In this document: positions 8,096-15,879 of the stretch, piece by piece
Layout of the letters: the number at the start of each line of letters is the position of its first letter
How positions within the stretch are numbered: the stretch's first letter is position 1
Origin: Brevundimonas sp. UBA6550
GTDB taxonomy: Bacteria; Pseudomonadota; Alphaproteobacteria; Caulobacterales; Caulobacteraceae
DNA: 64,000 nucleotides
Assembly: GCF_002434505.1 (NCBI RefSeq)
Contig: NZ_DJKE01000008.1
Location: 485,300-549,299 of the forward strand
Direction of reading: 5' to 3'
Position numbers and translations under genes: made by a program
The notes under the pieces: model-generated
Told to the model about the DNA's origin: nothing
The model's database searches: none
Seen by the model: the letters and a program-made list of their open reading frames with translations, nothing else

Positions 8096-9285
8096 TAGCA
8101 ACCTATCCCTTCGCGAAGGGCAGCCAGCGCATCGTCGAACGTTTCGTCCCACAACTTCGCGTAACGCGGCTCGAAAAACTTCCGCGCGTAGTGGAACGGC
8201 ATTTCTGATCCAGGTGCCCAACCCATGAAAGGCCGGATTCTACGGCTCATCTCCTCGTGATCCATCCCGCTCGAAGAAAACCTCTGATATCTAACGACGC
8301 TAGCGGTATGGCGCAGACTGTGCGGCGAAAGCTGATTGCCTGCGCGCGCAGCCAAGCTTTCGCGGGCCGAGGGACTGAGGTTGCGCTTGATCACCTGGAA
8401 TATCTCTTCAACGGATTGTTCAGAGAGCGGCAACCGCCGAGAGGATGAAAAAAGGAAGCCGTGGTCCGCATCCTCCCTGTACTGCGAAGTGTAAATATCA
8501 ATCGCAGAGAGCAAAGTGCGAGATAAAGGCAAATCTCGCACTGCCCACCCGTTCTTCAACCGTGGCGGGCTTGCTCGAGTATCCTCAAGATCGGGTTGAG
8601 TTATTTTAAGCCAGTGAACTTGACACCCCAAACGAAAGTCAAACTCAGAATGAATGCTATCCGGCGTCAAGAGAAGCATTTCGCCCCGCCGGAGACCTAG
8701 CTGAAAAAGCAGCAGGACCATCGTGTAATTTCGCCACCGAGCCGTCGCCGTTCTGAAAGGATTCCGACAGCTCGTGGGATCAACAAGCACGAACATGTCT
8801 TCGAGAACGTCCGCCGGCAACGACCTTGATGTCTGGCTGGTGGGCCTCGCAGCTGGCGCATTTCGCAGTTGAGAATATGACCTTTGGAGCGCTTTAAGCT
8901 GCCGCGACAACTCATGCGCCTGTCCGGCGTTAACCATGTCCAATATGCCGAAAACAAACCGCTTCTGAAGCGCCCAGCGCTTATCAGCCGCGTGGCGCGA
9001 CTGGTGGCCTAATAGCGCCGAGGAGAGGACTGCTCTTATATCCCGTAGGTTCGTCTCGATGAGCGCCTTATCGAGATCCACCGGTGGCTGCATAGCTTCT
9101 GCATCCCGATAGAGACTGGAGACCGCCCGCGCATACTTCTCACGCGTTGCATTCGCCGCATGCGCATTTAGGAAGTCGAGCCAGATGGTGGCTGCGTACC
9201 TAGGGAAACCTAGTGCGTCGACACACGCAGGTCCGCATAGCGACGGCGGTATCAAACTCATTCTGGAGACAGCGGGAGAATGCAT
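8095..9285 (-). CDS. Tyrosine recombinase, first of trio (396 aa)
   Basis: First gene of the overlapping recombinase operon and the one with the most complete active site: Arg199/200 (LGLRRGE), His322 and Arg325 (SPHSLRHTASV), a tryptophan at the box III position (FMGW) and Tyr366 (PFHYARKFF). An N-terminal SAM-like core-binding domain precedes it (about 30-140). The exact start is uncertain: ATG codons at 9285 and 9261 both lack a strong ribosome site. The operon reads toward lower coordinates into two further recombinases. The role is predicted site-specific integration or excision of the element. Confidence 0.8.
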   Translation of the reverse strand: MHSPAVSRMSLIPPSLCGPACVDALGFPRYAATIWLDFLNAHAANATREKYARAVSSLYRDAEAMQPPVDLDKALIETNLRDIRAVLSSALLGHQSRHAADKRWALQKRFVFGILDMVNAGQAHELSRQLKALQRSYSQLRNAPAARPTSQTSRSLPADVLEDMFVLVDPTSCRNPFRTATARWRNYTMVLLLFQLGLRRGEMLLLTPDSIHSEFDFRLGCQVHWLKITQPDLEDTRASPPRLKNGWAVRDLPLSRTLLSAIDIYTSQYREDADHGFLFSSSRRLPLSEQSVEEIFQVIKRNLSPSARESLAARAGNQLSPHSLRHTASVVRYQRFSSSGMDHEEMSRRIRPFMGWAPGSEMPFHYARKFFEPRYAKLWDETFDDALAALREGIGC

Positions 9286-9591
9286 AGCTTGCGGAAGCTA
9301 CAGCAGTTTTAGTTCAGTTCGATCAACCCCAATATGTGTCGATGCGGTCCGCTCAAACCCACGTCGCTGCGCCGTTTGGATAGCTGCGCGCCGTGGGTTT
9401 GCGCTACAGCTGCAACAGAAATGAAACTGGTCGGCCTTCGCATAATATATGTTAGGCGATTCTTGTTGCATCGCATTGTTGTCGGTTTTCCTTCGCGGTG
9501 CGAATTTGGTGCGAATGCGATTCTCAACGGGGAAATTGCGACGATTGTCGTCTGATGTTCCCCCTGAACTGAGAATCCTGAGCTGTCCTAT

Positions 9592-9627
9592 CGGATTGTT
9601 TCAATCCTCCGAGATTGAAACAATCCG
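9592..9627. repeat. Perfect 15-base inverted repeat with 6-base spacer
   Basis: CGGATTGTTTCAATC (9592-9606) and its exact complement (9613-9627) flank CTCCGA. There is no T-run on either side, so a classical terminator is unlikely. The size and spacing match the core crossover sites used by tyrosine recombinases, and the repeat lies about 310 bases upstream of the recombinase operon. An operator bound by a dimeric repressor is the main alternative. It also covers the stop codon of the small gene at 9601-9975. Confidence 0.5.
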
Positions 9628-9975
9628 CCCTTTAAGGGTCATGGTGACACTACGACCGTCAGGGAAATCCGCGACAAGACGCAGCTTTCCCCCGACCCTA
9701 GAGAGCCTTTTTTGGAGGTTTGAGAGCATCTTCTCGCGGAGCAGATCGCTTCCCGAACCAACAGACTTCGACGCTCGAACGGCAAAGCGGATTTGGCTGC
9801 GGATGTTCGCGGGCCGGGCTGCTAAATCTGAGCTCACACTGCCGTCTCCTGGTTTTCCAGTTTCATCACCGTTATCAAGGCTGGTGAGGATGGAATATGC
9901 CCCCCCCTGCCCGCCTAATCTAAACCCAACGCGGTCATACGTGGTTATTAAAGGCGAAGCTGACGGTGCGGGCAT
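9601..9975 (-). CDS. Hypothetical protein (124 aa)
   Basis: Not firmly recognised. The C-terminal half (LREKMLSNLQKRLSRVGGKLRLVADFPDGRSVTMTL) resembles the segment that follows the helix-turn-helix in XRE-type antitoxins, where an LxxLxxYxxxxGGxL pattern leads into a short beta strand. The helix-turn-helix itself is not evident, so this may be a remnant or a different family. AAGGGG lies about five bases before the ATG at 9975. The frame ends inside the inverted repeat at 9592-9627. The remaining non-coding sequence between 9286 and 10126 shows nothing else I can name. Confidence 0.4.
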   Translation of the reverse strand: MPAPSASPLITTYDRVGFRLGGQGGAYSILTSLDNGDETGKPGDGSVSSDLAARPANIRSQIRFAVRASKSVGSGSDLLREKMLSNLQKRLSRVGGKLRLVADFPDGRSVTMTLKGRIVSISED

Positions 9976-10126
9976 TATGCCCCTTTGAAAATCTCTACAA
10001 CAACCCGTGTACGTTCAGTTGTTGAAGTGTTCTCGCGACATCCAAACGAAGCTGAGTATGGTCAAGGCCGACAACATTACGGATTGACACCCCCACTCGC
10101 CCATCATCAAAGTTTAACGCAACGGC

Positions 10127-13100
10127 TCATTCAAGGCTGTCTTCGCCGCTGCGTTGGATCCGCTCAAGTTCCAGCCTCACAGACGTCAAAAACTGGAAGA
10201 TTTCTCCGATTACGACTTGGGCTGCTTCGCGCCCGGGGCGACGTAAAACCTCAAGCCGGGTGAGCCGCGTGGTCGACAGAAGTGCCGTTCTTGAGACCGG
10301 GATCAGAGTTTCGAGCCGCGTCCCAATCCGACTGCAAAGTGCGGAAACGACACCCTGGGGCGTCGGACGTCCGGCAGGTAGGCTCAGCCCCCTGATCACA
10401 GCACCCGCTGTTTCGCGCAGCGTCGACCGATCAGCATTAAACCATCCATAGACCAGCACCACGCTCCAGAGATTATATAGGCTCTCCGGATCGTTTCCCG
10501 CGCCCGTCGTGTGGTCGATAATGGTTCCGACATCGGCGTTCGTGACCGACCAGTCGGCCTGATCGATGATCGCGCCGACAAGCCAAGCCGGAACCATAGT
10601 GAATACGCTTTTAGCGTGGATAAAGGCCAAGGTCGCCTGAATGATCTGAGGTGTCGTCAAACGCCCCGCCTGAGCGGACGCCGCCACCGCGGCCTGAGAC
10701 CACACCGCCGTGATCAGGCCTGCGGTTTCCGCGAGCAGCCGCATCGCGCGGTCGTCGCAGAGCAGGACGCGCCCCGGCACCTGAGCCGCAAAGACGGTGT
10801 CTACATAGGCGGGCGGCAACGACATGAAGATCGCCTGCGCCGCCTCGGCGATCGGCTGGATCGCCTCCGAGGGATAGATCGGCAAGGTCTCTGCGAAGGC
10901 CAGAATTTCCGCAGCCTCGTCTATCCTGGCCTTCTGATCCGCCTCGGTGCTTTCGAGGAGCGCGAACCTCTCGCCGACCGCCTGGAGCGAGCCGCCGCCG
11001 TTCCGGGCGGCCTCGACGCAATCCTCGTAGTGCGTCCGCAGCAGATCGAGCGTTCCTTGGACAAGACCGACTTCGTCAAAACCTGCAATAACATTCCCTA
11101 CAATCCCCAGGCGCGCCAGACCATAGAGGGTGACCGGATCCACCACGGCAGACTTGGCCGCCGCCGCCCGTTCCACGCCGCCGACCGATTCCTCGACCGT
11201 GCCCACAGCGGTCATGAAGATCAGGTCGCGGCTCGCGCGGATCCCCTCCCAAACGTCGAAGGCCGATGTGCCGGTCAGTTGGCCGAGCACGGCGACAGGG
11301 AGCGCGCCGGACATATAATGCTGCTGCAGGGTCTCGCCCCGCGTCCGCCGGTCCCGCACGTCGTCGAGCAGCGGCCGCAGGCTTTCCATCGGGGCGTCGG
11401 GATCGAAGGTGAACTGGCCGAGCGTCTTGTCCGAGGGGAAGAGGCTTCGGAAATCGTTCAACGAGCGGAAATGGGCATGGAGGTATTTGTCCATCAGGCC
11501 CGTGACGGTGAAATAGGACGCGTCACGGCCCAGATTGGACAGCTCGATCCGGTCGCCAATCCGAACGCCCGTCAGCTGTTTGGCGAGATCGCCGTCCCAG
11601 GCGATCTCCTGGCGCTCTATACGGGGATCCGGCGCGGTTTCGAGCACATAGACCAGGGTGCGATCGCCCGCGACCTCTTCCAGGGTGACGGCCACGTCCG
11701 GTCCCGCGACCTCCGGCGTCGTCCGCTCCGCCTTGCCGGCGCGCCCGATGATGAACAGACCGAGCGTATAGGAGGTATGGATGCGCGGATTGCTGTAACC
11801 GGCGCGTAGGGCCCGATAGGCCAGAGGCAGAACACCGCCGTGGACACCGAGCCGATCCATGGTGCCGGCCAGGGTCATCAACTGTTCCGGCCGCCCCTCC
11901 AAAGTCGGCGGAACCTGTTTCAGCCAGTCGGCGACCTCGCCGCCGCGCCCGCTCCGCTCGGCGGCGTTGATCCATTTTAGGCGCAGTTCAAGGTCGAACG
12001 GTTCGACGGCCAGGGCGATTTCCAGCGAGGCCTTGGCCTTGGCCAGCAAACCCGAGCGTTCATAGATGGCGAAGCCGAGTTCGGCGTAAGCGGGCTGGCT
12101 GCGCACGGCGACCGGCAGGCGTTCGAACAGTTTGCGCGCCTCTCGGCGTCGATCCGCATTATAGAGCGCGACCAGTCGCCGTCGCAGCGGTAGGCTCGCC
12201 TTGTCGGGCGATGACACCGTCGCGTAGAGATCGGCCGCCCGAGAATAATCCCCGGTCGCAAACAGGGCTTCGGCGGCATGAAACCGGTCCCGCGGATCGG
12301 TGATCTCGTCGATCAGCCCCTTCAATTCCTCAAGCGCCGTGGCTCTCAGCGGCGCAGTCTCCGGCAGAAAGCCTACCGCTGCAGATCGAATGGTGATCGA
12401 GGCCGGATAGGCGCGCATCAGCCGTTCTGCGGTCTCCACCGTCTCGCCCAGACGGGCGGCACCTTCGATCTGCAGGCCCGCCGCCAACTCCTGAATACGC
12501 AGGGACGCCGTTTCGCGCTCCAGGGCGCGCGCCTTCTCCAGCCCCGCTTCGACGGCGTCGAGGTGGAGATCGGCCTGAATGGCCATTGCGCGATCTGTCT
12601 CCTCCAGGTCGTCCGGCGCAATGCGGTCGACGGCGCGCCTTACGCTGGCCCAATCGTCCTTGCGGACAGAAGTGTGAGCGTGTTGTCGCAGAAGGGGGGC
12701 GTAGTCCGGGACCGCCCGCAACCCCTCGTCCAGAACCGCTTCGCTGTCTTCCAAACGCCCGGCCACTTCGAGGACGGCGACGAGGTTCGACGCGACATGG
12801 ACGCCGCGGATGACGTCCGCTCGGTCCCTCATGATGGCCCAAGCCCGTTCGAGCATTTCGACGGCGCGCTCGAAGCGCGGCGCCTCGCTCGCCAGGACAT
12901 GATGGCTGAGAGAAATTTCCGGTGCGTCGAGCAAGGGACGCAAGCTGGTCTCCGCCAGTGCGGACAGGGAGCGCCAGTCCTCTGCATCCAACTCATAGGC
13001 CTGCTGCGCATAGGCTAGCGCAGCCTTGTGGTCTCCCAGACGCGTCGCCCGCACGGAGAGGCTCACGGCAATATGCACCTGTGAGCGCAGCGCCTGCGGG

Positions 13101-14104
13101 ACTCTGGCTTCCACAGCCGATAGATCCATGGCGTCCGGCGCCGCGTCAATCAGGACCGAAACGGCCTGAACGCATTCCGCATCGCGCGCCAAGGCCGCCA
13201 CAGCCTGCGCATAGGCCCCCTCGCGATCGCCGCCGACCAATCGGGCGGTCGCCAGGATCGCGATCGCGTTCGGCCATTCTGGATCCATCTCATAGGCGTC
13301 CTCGAACGCCTTGATCGCCTCGGAGAAGCGGCCGAGGTTCAACAAGGCCGAACCGATGTTCGCCCTCAACCGATACCGAGTGCGCATCGACACATCCGGC
13401 TCGAGTTCCGCTTCGAGGCGTGTGAGCGCCTTCAGCGCCGCCGCCGCGTCCCCATCGACGATCAGGGCGGCGATGACGTCGATCTTGCGACCGATCGGAT
13501 CCTCGGCCGCCCCGGAATCGCGCCCGTTCCCCTCGACCACGGCCTCGAAGGTCGCCTTTACGACCTGCACCGCTTCCGTCAACTGGCTGCTGAGGAACTG
13601 GGTTGATGCGGCGATCTGATCTTCCACCGCCGTTGGGGCGAGATCGGGAAAATGCTTGCGGACGACGTCCAGATGATCGGTCAGGATCTGTTTGAGCGTT
13701 CCCCATCCCTGGACGCGGACTTCGAACAGGCCTTGCGCCTTATGGCTGCGGCTGATCTCGCGCGCGACGATCTGCAGGGCGGCGTCATCCGGCGCGCTGG
13801 TCGCCAGGATGAAGACCTCCAACGGGGGGATGAAGCGCTTCGCCTTTTCGATTTCGGCGAGGAGTTCCGCCCGTGTCAGTGCGACGCCGTAGTCGCCGTC
13901 CTTGCCCTTGCACTGCACCCCGGTGAACCGGTCCTCGACCCGATCCGTGCCATAGACATCGACGCCAGCCTGGGCCTGACCGCTGCGACCATTCAAAGCA
14001 GCGTCGCTGGTCCTCCAGGATCGCGCGTAAAGGTCGAAACACAGCCGCTCAAAATCCTGCCAGTTCGCAGGCGGCGGCAGGGCACGGCTCAGTACGGTCG
14101 TCAT
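10127..14104 (-). CDS. REase-TPR-GreAB_C-like-PIN multidomain protein (1325 aa)
   Basis: Very large protein with no familiar overall family. N-terminal residues 15-150 look like a PD-(D/E)XK (Mrr-like) nuclease: GVDVYG gives Asp49 and VQCKGKD gives Gln64-x-Lys66. A long helical region rich in TPR-like repeats follows (about 220-800, e.g. LLNLGRFSEAIKAFEDAYEMDP). A short beta domain near 850-910 (LAKQLTGVRIGDRIEL) resembles the GreA/GreB C-terminal domain. The last 350 residues look PIN-like, with VVDPVTLYGLARLG and LLCDDRAMRLLAE carrying candidate acidic residues. The start at 14104 has GAAGAG just upstream. It is probably the last gene of the nuclease/NTPase operon, 284 bases after the PIN gene. 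Role inferred: effector or sensor in phage defence. Confidence 0.7.
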   Translation of the reverse strand: MTTVLSRALPPPANWQDFERLCFDLYARSWRTSDAALNGRSGQAQAGVDVYGTDRVEDRFTGVQCKGKDGDYGVALTRAELLAEIEKAKRFIPPLEVFILATSAPDDAALQIVAREISRSHKAQGLFEVRVQGWGTLKQILTDHLDVVRKHFPDLAPTAVEDQIAASTQFLSSQLTEAVQVVKATFEAVVEGNGRDSGAAEDPIGRKIDVIAALIVDGDAAAALKALTRLEAELEPDVSMRTRYRLRANIGSALLNLGRFSEAIKAFEDAYEMDPEWPNAIAILATARLVGGDREGAYAQAVAALARDAECVQAVSVLIDAAPDAMDLSAVEARVPQALRSQVHIAVSLSVRATRLGDHKAALAYAQQAYELDAEDWRSLSALAETSLRPLLDAPEISLSHHVLASEAPRFERAVEMLERAWAIMRDRADVIRGVHVASNLVAVLEVAGRLEDSEAVLDEGLRAVPDYAPLLRQHAHTSVRKDDWASVRRAVDRIAPDDLEETDRAMAIQADLHLDAVEAGLEKARALERETASLRIQELAAGLQIEGAARLGETVETAERLMRAYPASITIRSAAVGFLPETAPLRATALEELKGLIDEITDPRDRFHAAEALFATGDYSRAADLYATVSSPDKASLPLRRRLVALYNADRRREARKLFERLPVAVRSQPAYAELGFAIYERSGLLAKAKASLEIALAVEPFDLELRLKWINAAERSGRGGEVADWLKQVPPTLEGRPEQLMTLAGTMDRLGVHGGVLPLAYRALRAGYSNPRIHTSYTLGLFIIGRAGKAERTTPEVAGPDVAVTLEEVAGDRTLVYVLETAPDPRIERQEIAWDGDLAKQLTGVRIGDRIELSNLGRDASYFTVTGLMDKYLHAHFRSLNDFRSLFPSDKTLGQFTFDPDAPMESLRPLLDDVRDRRTRGETLQQHYMSGALPVAVLGQLTGTSAFDVWEGIRASRDLIFMTAVGTVEESVGGVERAAAAKSAVVDPVTLYGLARLGIVGNVIAGFDEVGLVQGTLDLLRTHYEDCVEAARNGGGSLQAVGERFALLESTEADQKARIDEAAEILAFAETLPIYPSEAIQPIAEAAQAIFMSLPPAYVDTVFAAQVPGRVLLCDDRAMRLLAETAGLITAVWSQAAVAASAQAGRLTTPQIIQATLAFIHAKSVFTMVPAWLVGAIIDQADWSVTNADVGTIIDHTTGAGNDPESLYNLWSVVLVYGWFNADRSTLRETAGAVIRGLSLPAGRPTPQGVVSALCSRIGTRLETLIPVSRTALLSTTRLTRLEVLRRPGREAAQVVIGEIFQFLTSVRLELERIQRSGEDSLE

Positions 14105-14388
14105 CTCTTCGCCCCCATCGCCGCCCTGAGGACGCCCCCGACCGCCTGCCAACGGGTCTGTAGCGGCCAGACAACGGGTCGGTCCCGATCACATCGCGGA
14201 TCAGATTCGATCTTGTGTCGTCAACGAATCAGGGAGCGTCAATGGTGCCGGCGAACCTGCGCGGCAAGAAGCGCCCCAAGGGTCAGAGCAGCGTCGGGGC
14301 CGGCGCGCCGACCTCAGTCAGTTCGCGCCCGGACGATAGAGGCGAAGTCCAGGCCTCGTCGCCGGACGGCGGGTCGGGCGCGGTGCCT

Positions 14389-15879
14389 TCACCAGAGCCT
14401 GTGCGGAGAGCTTCGCGCACGCGCCATGGCGCGCTCGAAAGCGGCCACCCTCCGTTCGGCGTCCTCCTCCAGGCTCGCGTCGTAAAAGGAGAGCCGGAAC
14501 GGCAGGCCGACCACCACGGGCCTGGAAAGGTTGGATGCGCTGAGCCGGGCCGTAATCATCCCGCGCAGAGGCGCCGCATCCTCACCAGCGATCTCGAACA
14601 CGAAGCTTTCCGTGTCGCGCTGATGGCGCCAGGCACCGGCCTCCCAGGCCAGGAGGTTCGTCGGTGCGTCCCCCTCCCCGCGGGCATAGAACCGATCGGG
14701 TTTTCGCTGCGCATAGAGCGAGGCGAGGCGCGTCGTATCGAAACGCTGTTCCGGCCGGGCGAAATTCATACGGTTCAACGCGCCGAACATGAGGTCCATC
14801 CGCGTGGCCCGGGGGCGGGTCGGAGGAAAGGGGACATTCCGCTCCTCGCGACGTTTCTGCGCATCGACCTCGGCCACCGCACCGGTCCAGACCTCGGGGC
14901 GCGCGAGAAGGGCGTCGCCCTGGAGGTCGATCTCGATCAGGACGTCGCTGGCCGGTCTCGCGCCGTCGTTCGAGGCGCGGAGGCTGAGTTTCGGCCACGC
15001 CCGTCGCTTCAGCTTCAACAGGTGGAGATCTTCGAGTTGGCCTCGGGCCGTAACCCGCCACGCCTCATAGGCCGCATCATAGTCCTCGATCTGACGCGCC
15101 GTGAGATGGGTCGTGGCCGGATCGAACCTGTGTCGCGGCGCGGCCCGCTCGATCCGTCTCATCCAGTCCTCGACCTGATCCGGTTGCAAGGGGATGAAGC
15201 GAGGAAGGTCGCGCTCCACGCGCGTGAGCGCTGCGCCCGCCTCGTCGACGAAGGCGGCGCGCAAATCCGGTTCCGCCCGCGACAAGGCCAGATTCTCCGC
15301 CTTGAGCCGAGAGATTTCCTTCTGGGCCTCGTCGGTTTCCGCAGGCCGACGCCATTCCGGCGGCATCAGCATGAAGGGGGCCCCGAAATCATCCGCCCTT
15401 CCTGCGGCCAGGACATCGTCGGTCAGAAACAACACCCTCTCTCCCTGATCCTGCAGCCAGAGCACCTGATTGAGGATCGCCTGATCGCCGTGCGTCAGAT
15501 CCAGACCGTCGCGAACCGCAGACTTGGTCTCCTGCCGCCCGATCCAGAGCCTGCGCGTCACCACCGGAGCGGCGCGCCGGATCGTGTCGGTTCTATCCGG
15601 GGCAGAAAGCAGGCCGCGGAGCGCGGCGCTGAAGTCGCGGGCGTATTTGGATGGCCGCCCGGTCTTGTTCTTCAGCCTGTCCAGCTCATCGACGACCTGA
15701 CCGACGATACGGACCTCGATCCGGTCGACCCCGAAGCTCTCCCACGGTAACTCATGGAGCGACCGGCCATGGACCAGCACATTGCAGTCGGGAACGACGA
15801 TCAGATCGCGCCGCTCAGCAGAAAGCCCCCCGGGGCTATCCGTCATATCGACCTCATCCGTGATCCCGCCCGCACTCAT
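14389..15879 (-). CDS. PIN-domain ribonuclease-like protein (496 aa)
   Basis: N-terminal PIN domain of the large PhoH-N-like type: VVPDCNVLVHG (Asp31), QVVDELDRLK (Asp64/Glu65), LTHGDQAIL (Asp132) and VLFLTDDVLA (Asp154/155) supply the acidic metal-binding set, so nuclease activity, probably on RNA, is plausible. The rest (about 180-496) has a coiled-coil stretch and a beta-rich C-terminal region that I do not recognise; no PhoH ATPase domain follows. The start overlaps the stop of the KAP NTPase gene by four bases (ATGA), indicating coupled translation. Context suggests an effector toxin or nuclease arm of a defence operon. Confidence 0.75.
   Translation of the reverse strand: MSAGGITDEVDMTDSPGGLSAERRDLIVVPDCNVLVHGRSLHELPWESFGVDRIEVRIVGQVVDELDRLKNKTGRPSKYARDFSAALRGLLSAPDRTDTIRRAAPVVTRRLWIGRQETKSAVRDGLDLTHGDQAILNQVLWLQDQGERVLFLTDDVLAAGRADDFGAPFMLMPPEWRRPAETDEAQKEISRLKAENLALSRAEPDLRAAFVDEAGAALTRVERDLPRFIPLQPDQVEDWMRRIERAAPRHRFDPATTHLTARQIEDYDAAYEAWRVTARGQLEDLHLLKLKRRAWPKLSLRASNDGARPASDVLIEIDLQGDALLARPEVWTGAVAEVDAQKRREERNVPFPPTRPRATRMDLMFGALNRMNFARPEQRFDTTRLASLYAQRKPDRFYARGEGDAPTNLLAWEAGAWRHQRDTESFVFEIAGEDAAPLRGMITARLSASNLSRPVVVGLPFRLSFYDASLEEDAERRVAAFERAMARARSSPHRLW

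Noticed and set aside
4321-9285. Ordinary prophage integrase cluster
   Set aside because: No phage structural, lysis or replication genes occur nearby, and three overlapping recombinases plus a coiled-coil partner do not fit a prophage.
10511-11809. Long open frame antisense to the REase-TPR-PIN gene
   Set aside because: Its codons mirror the real gene on the other strand; in GC-rich DNA antisense frames stay open. No recognisable domain, no ribosome site. The same applies to long antisense frames at 19079-20332, 45128-47089 and 52554-54872.
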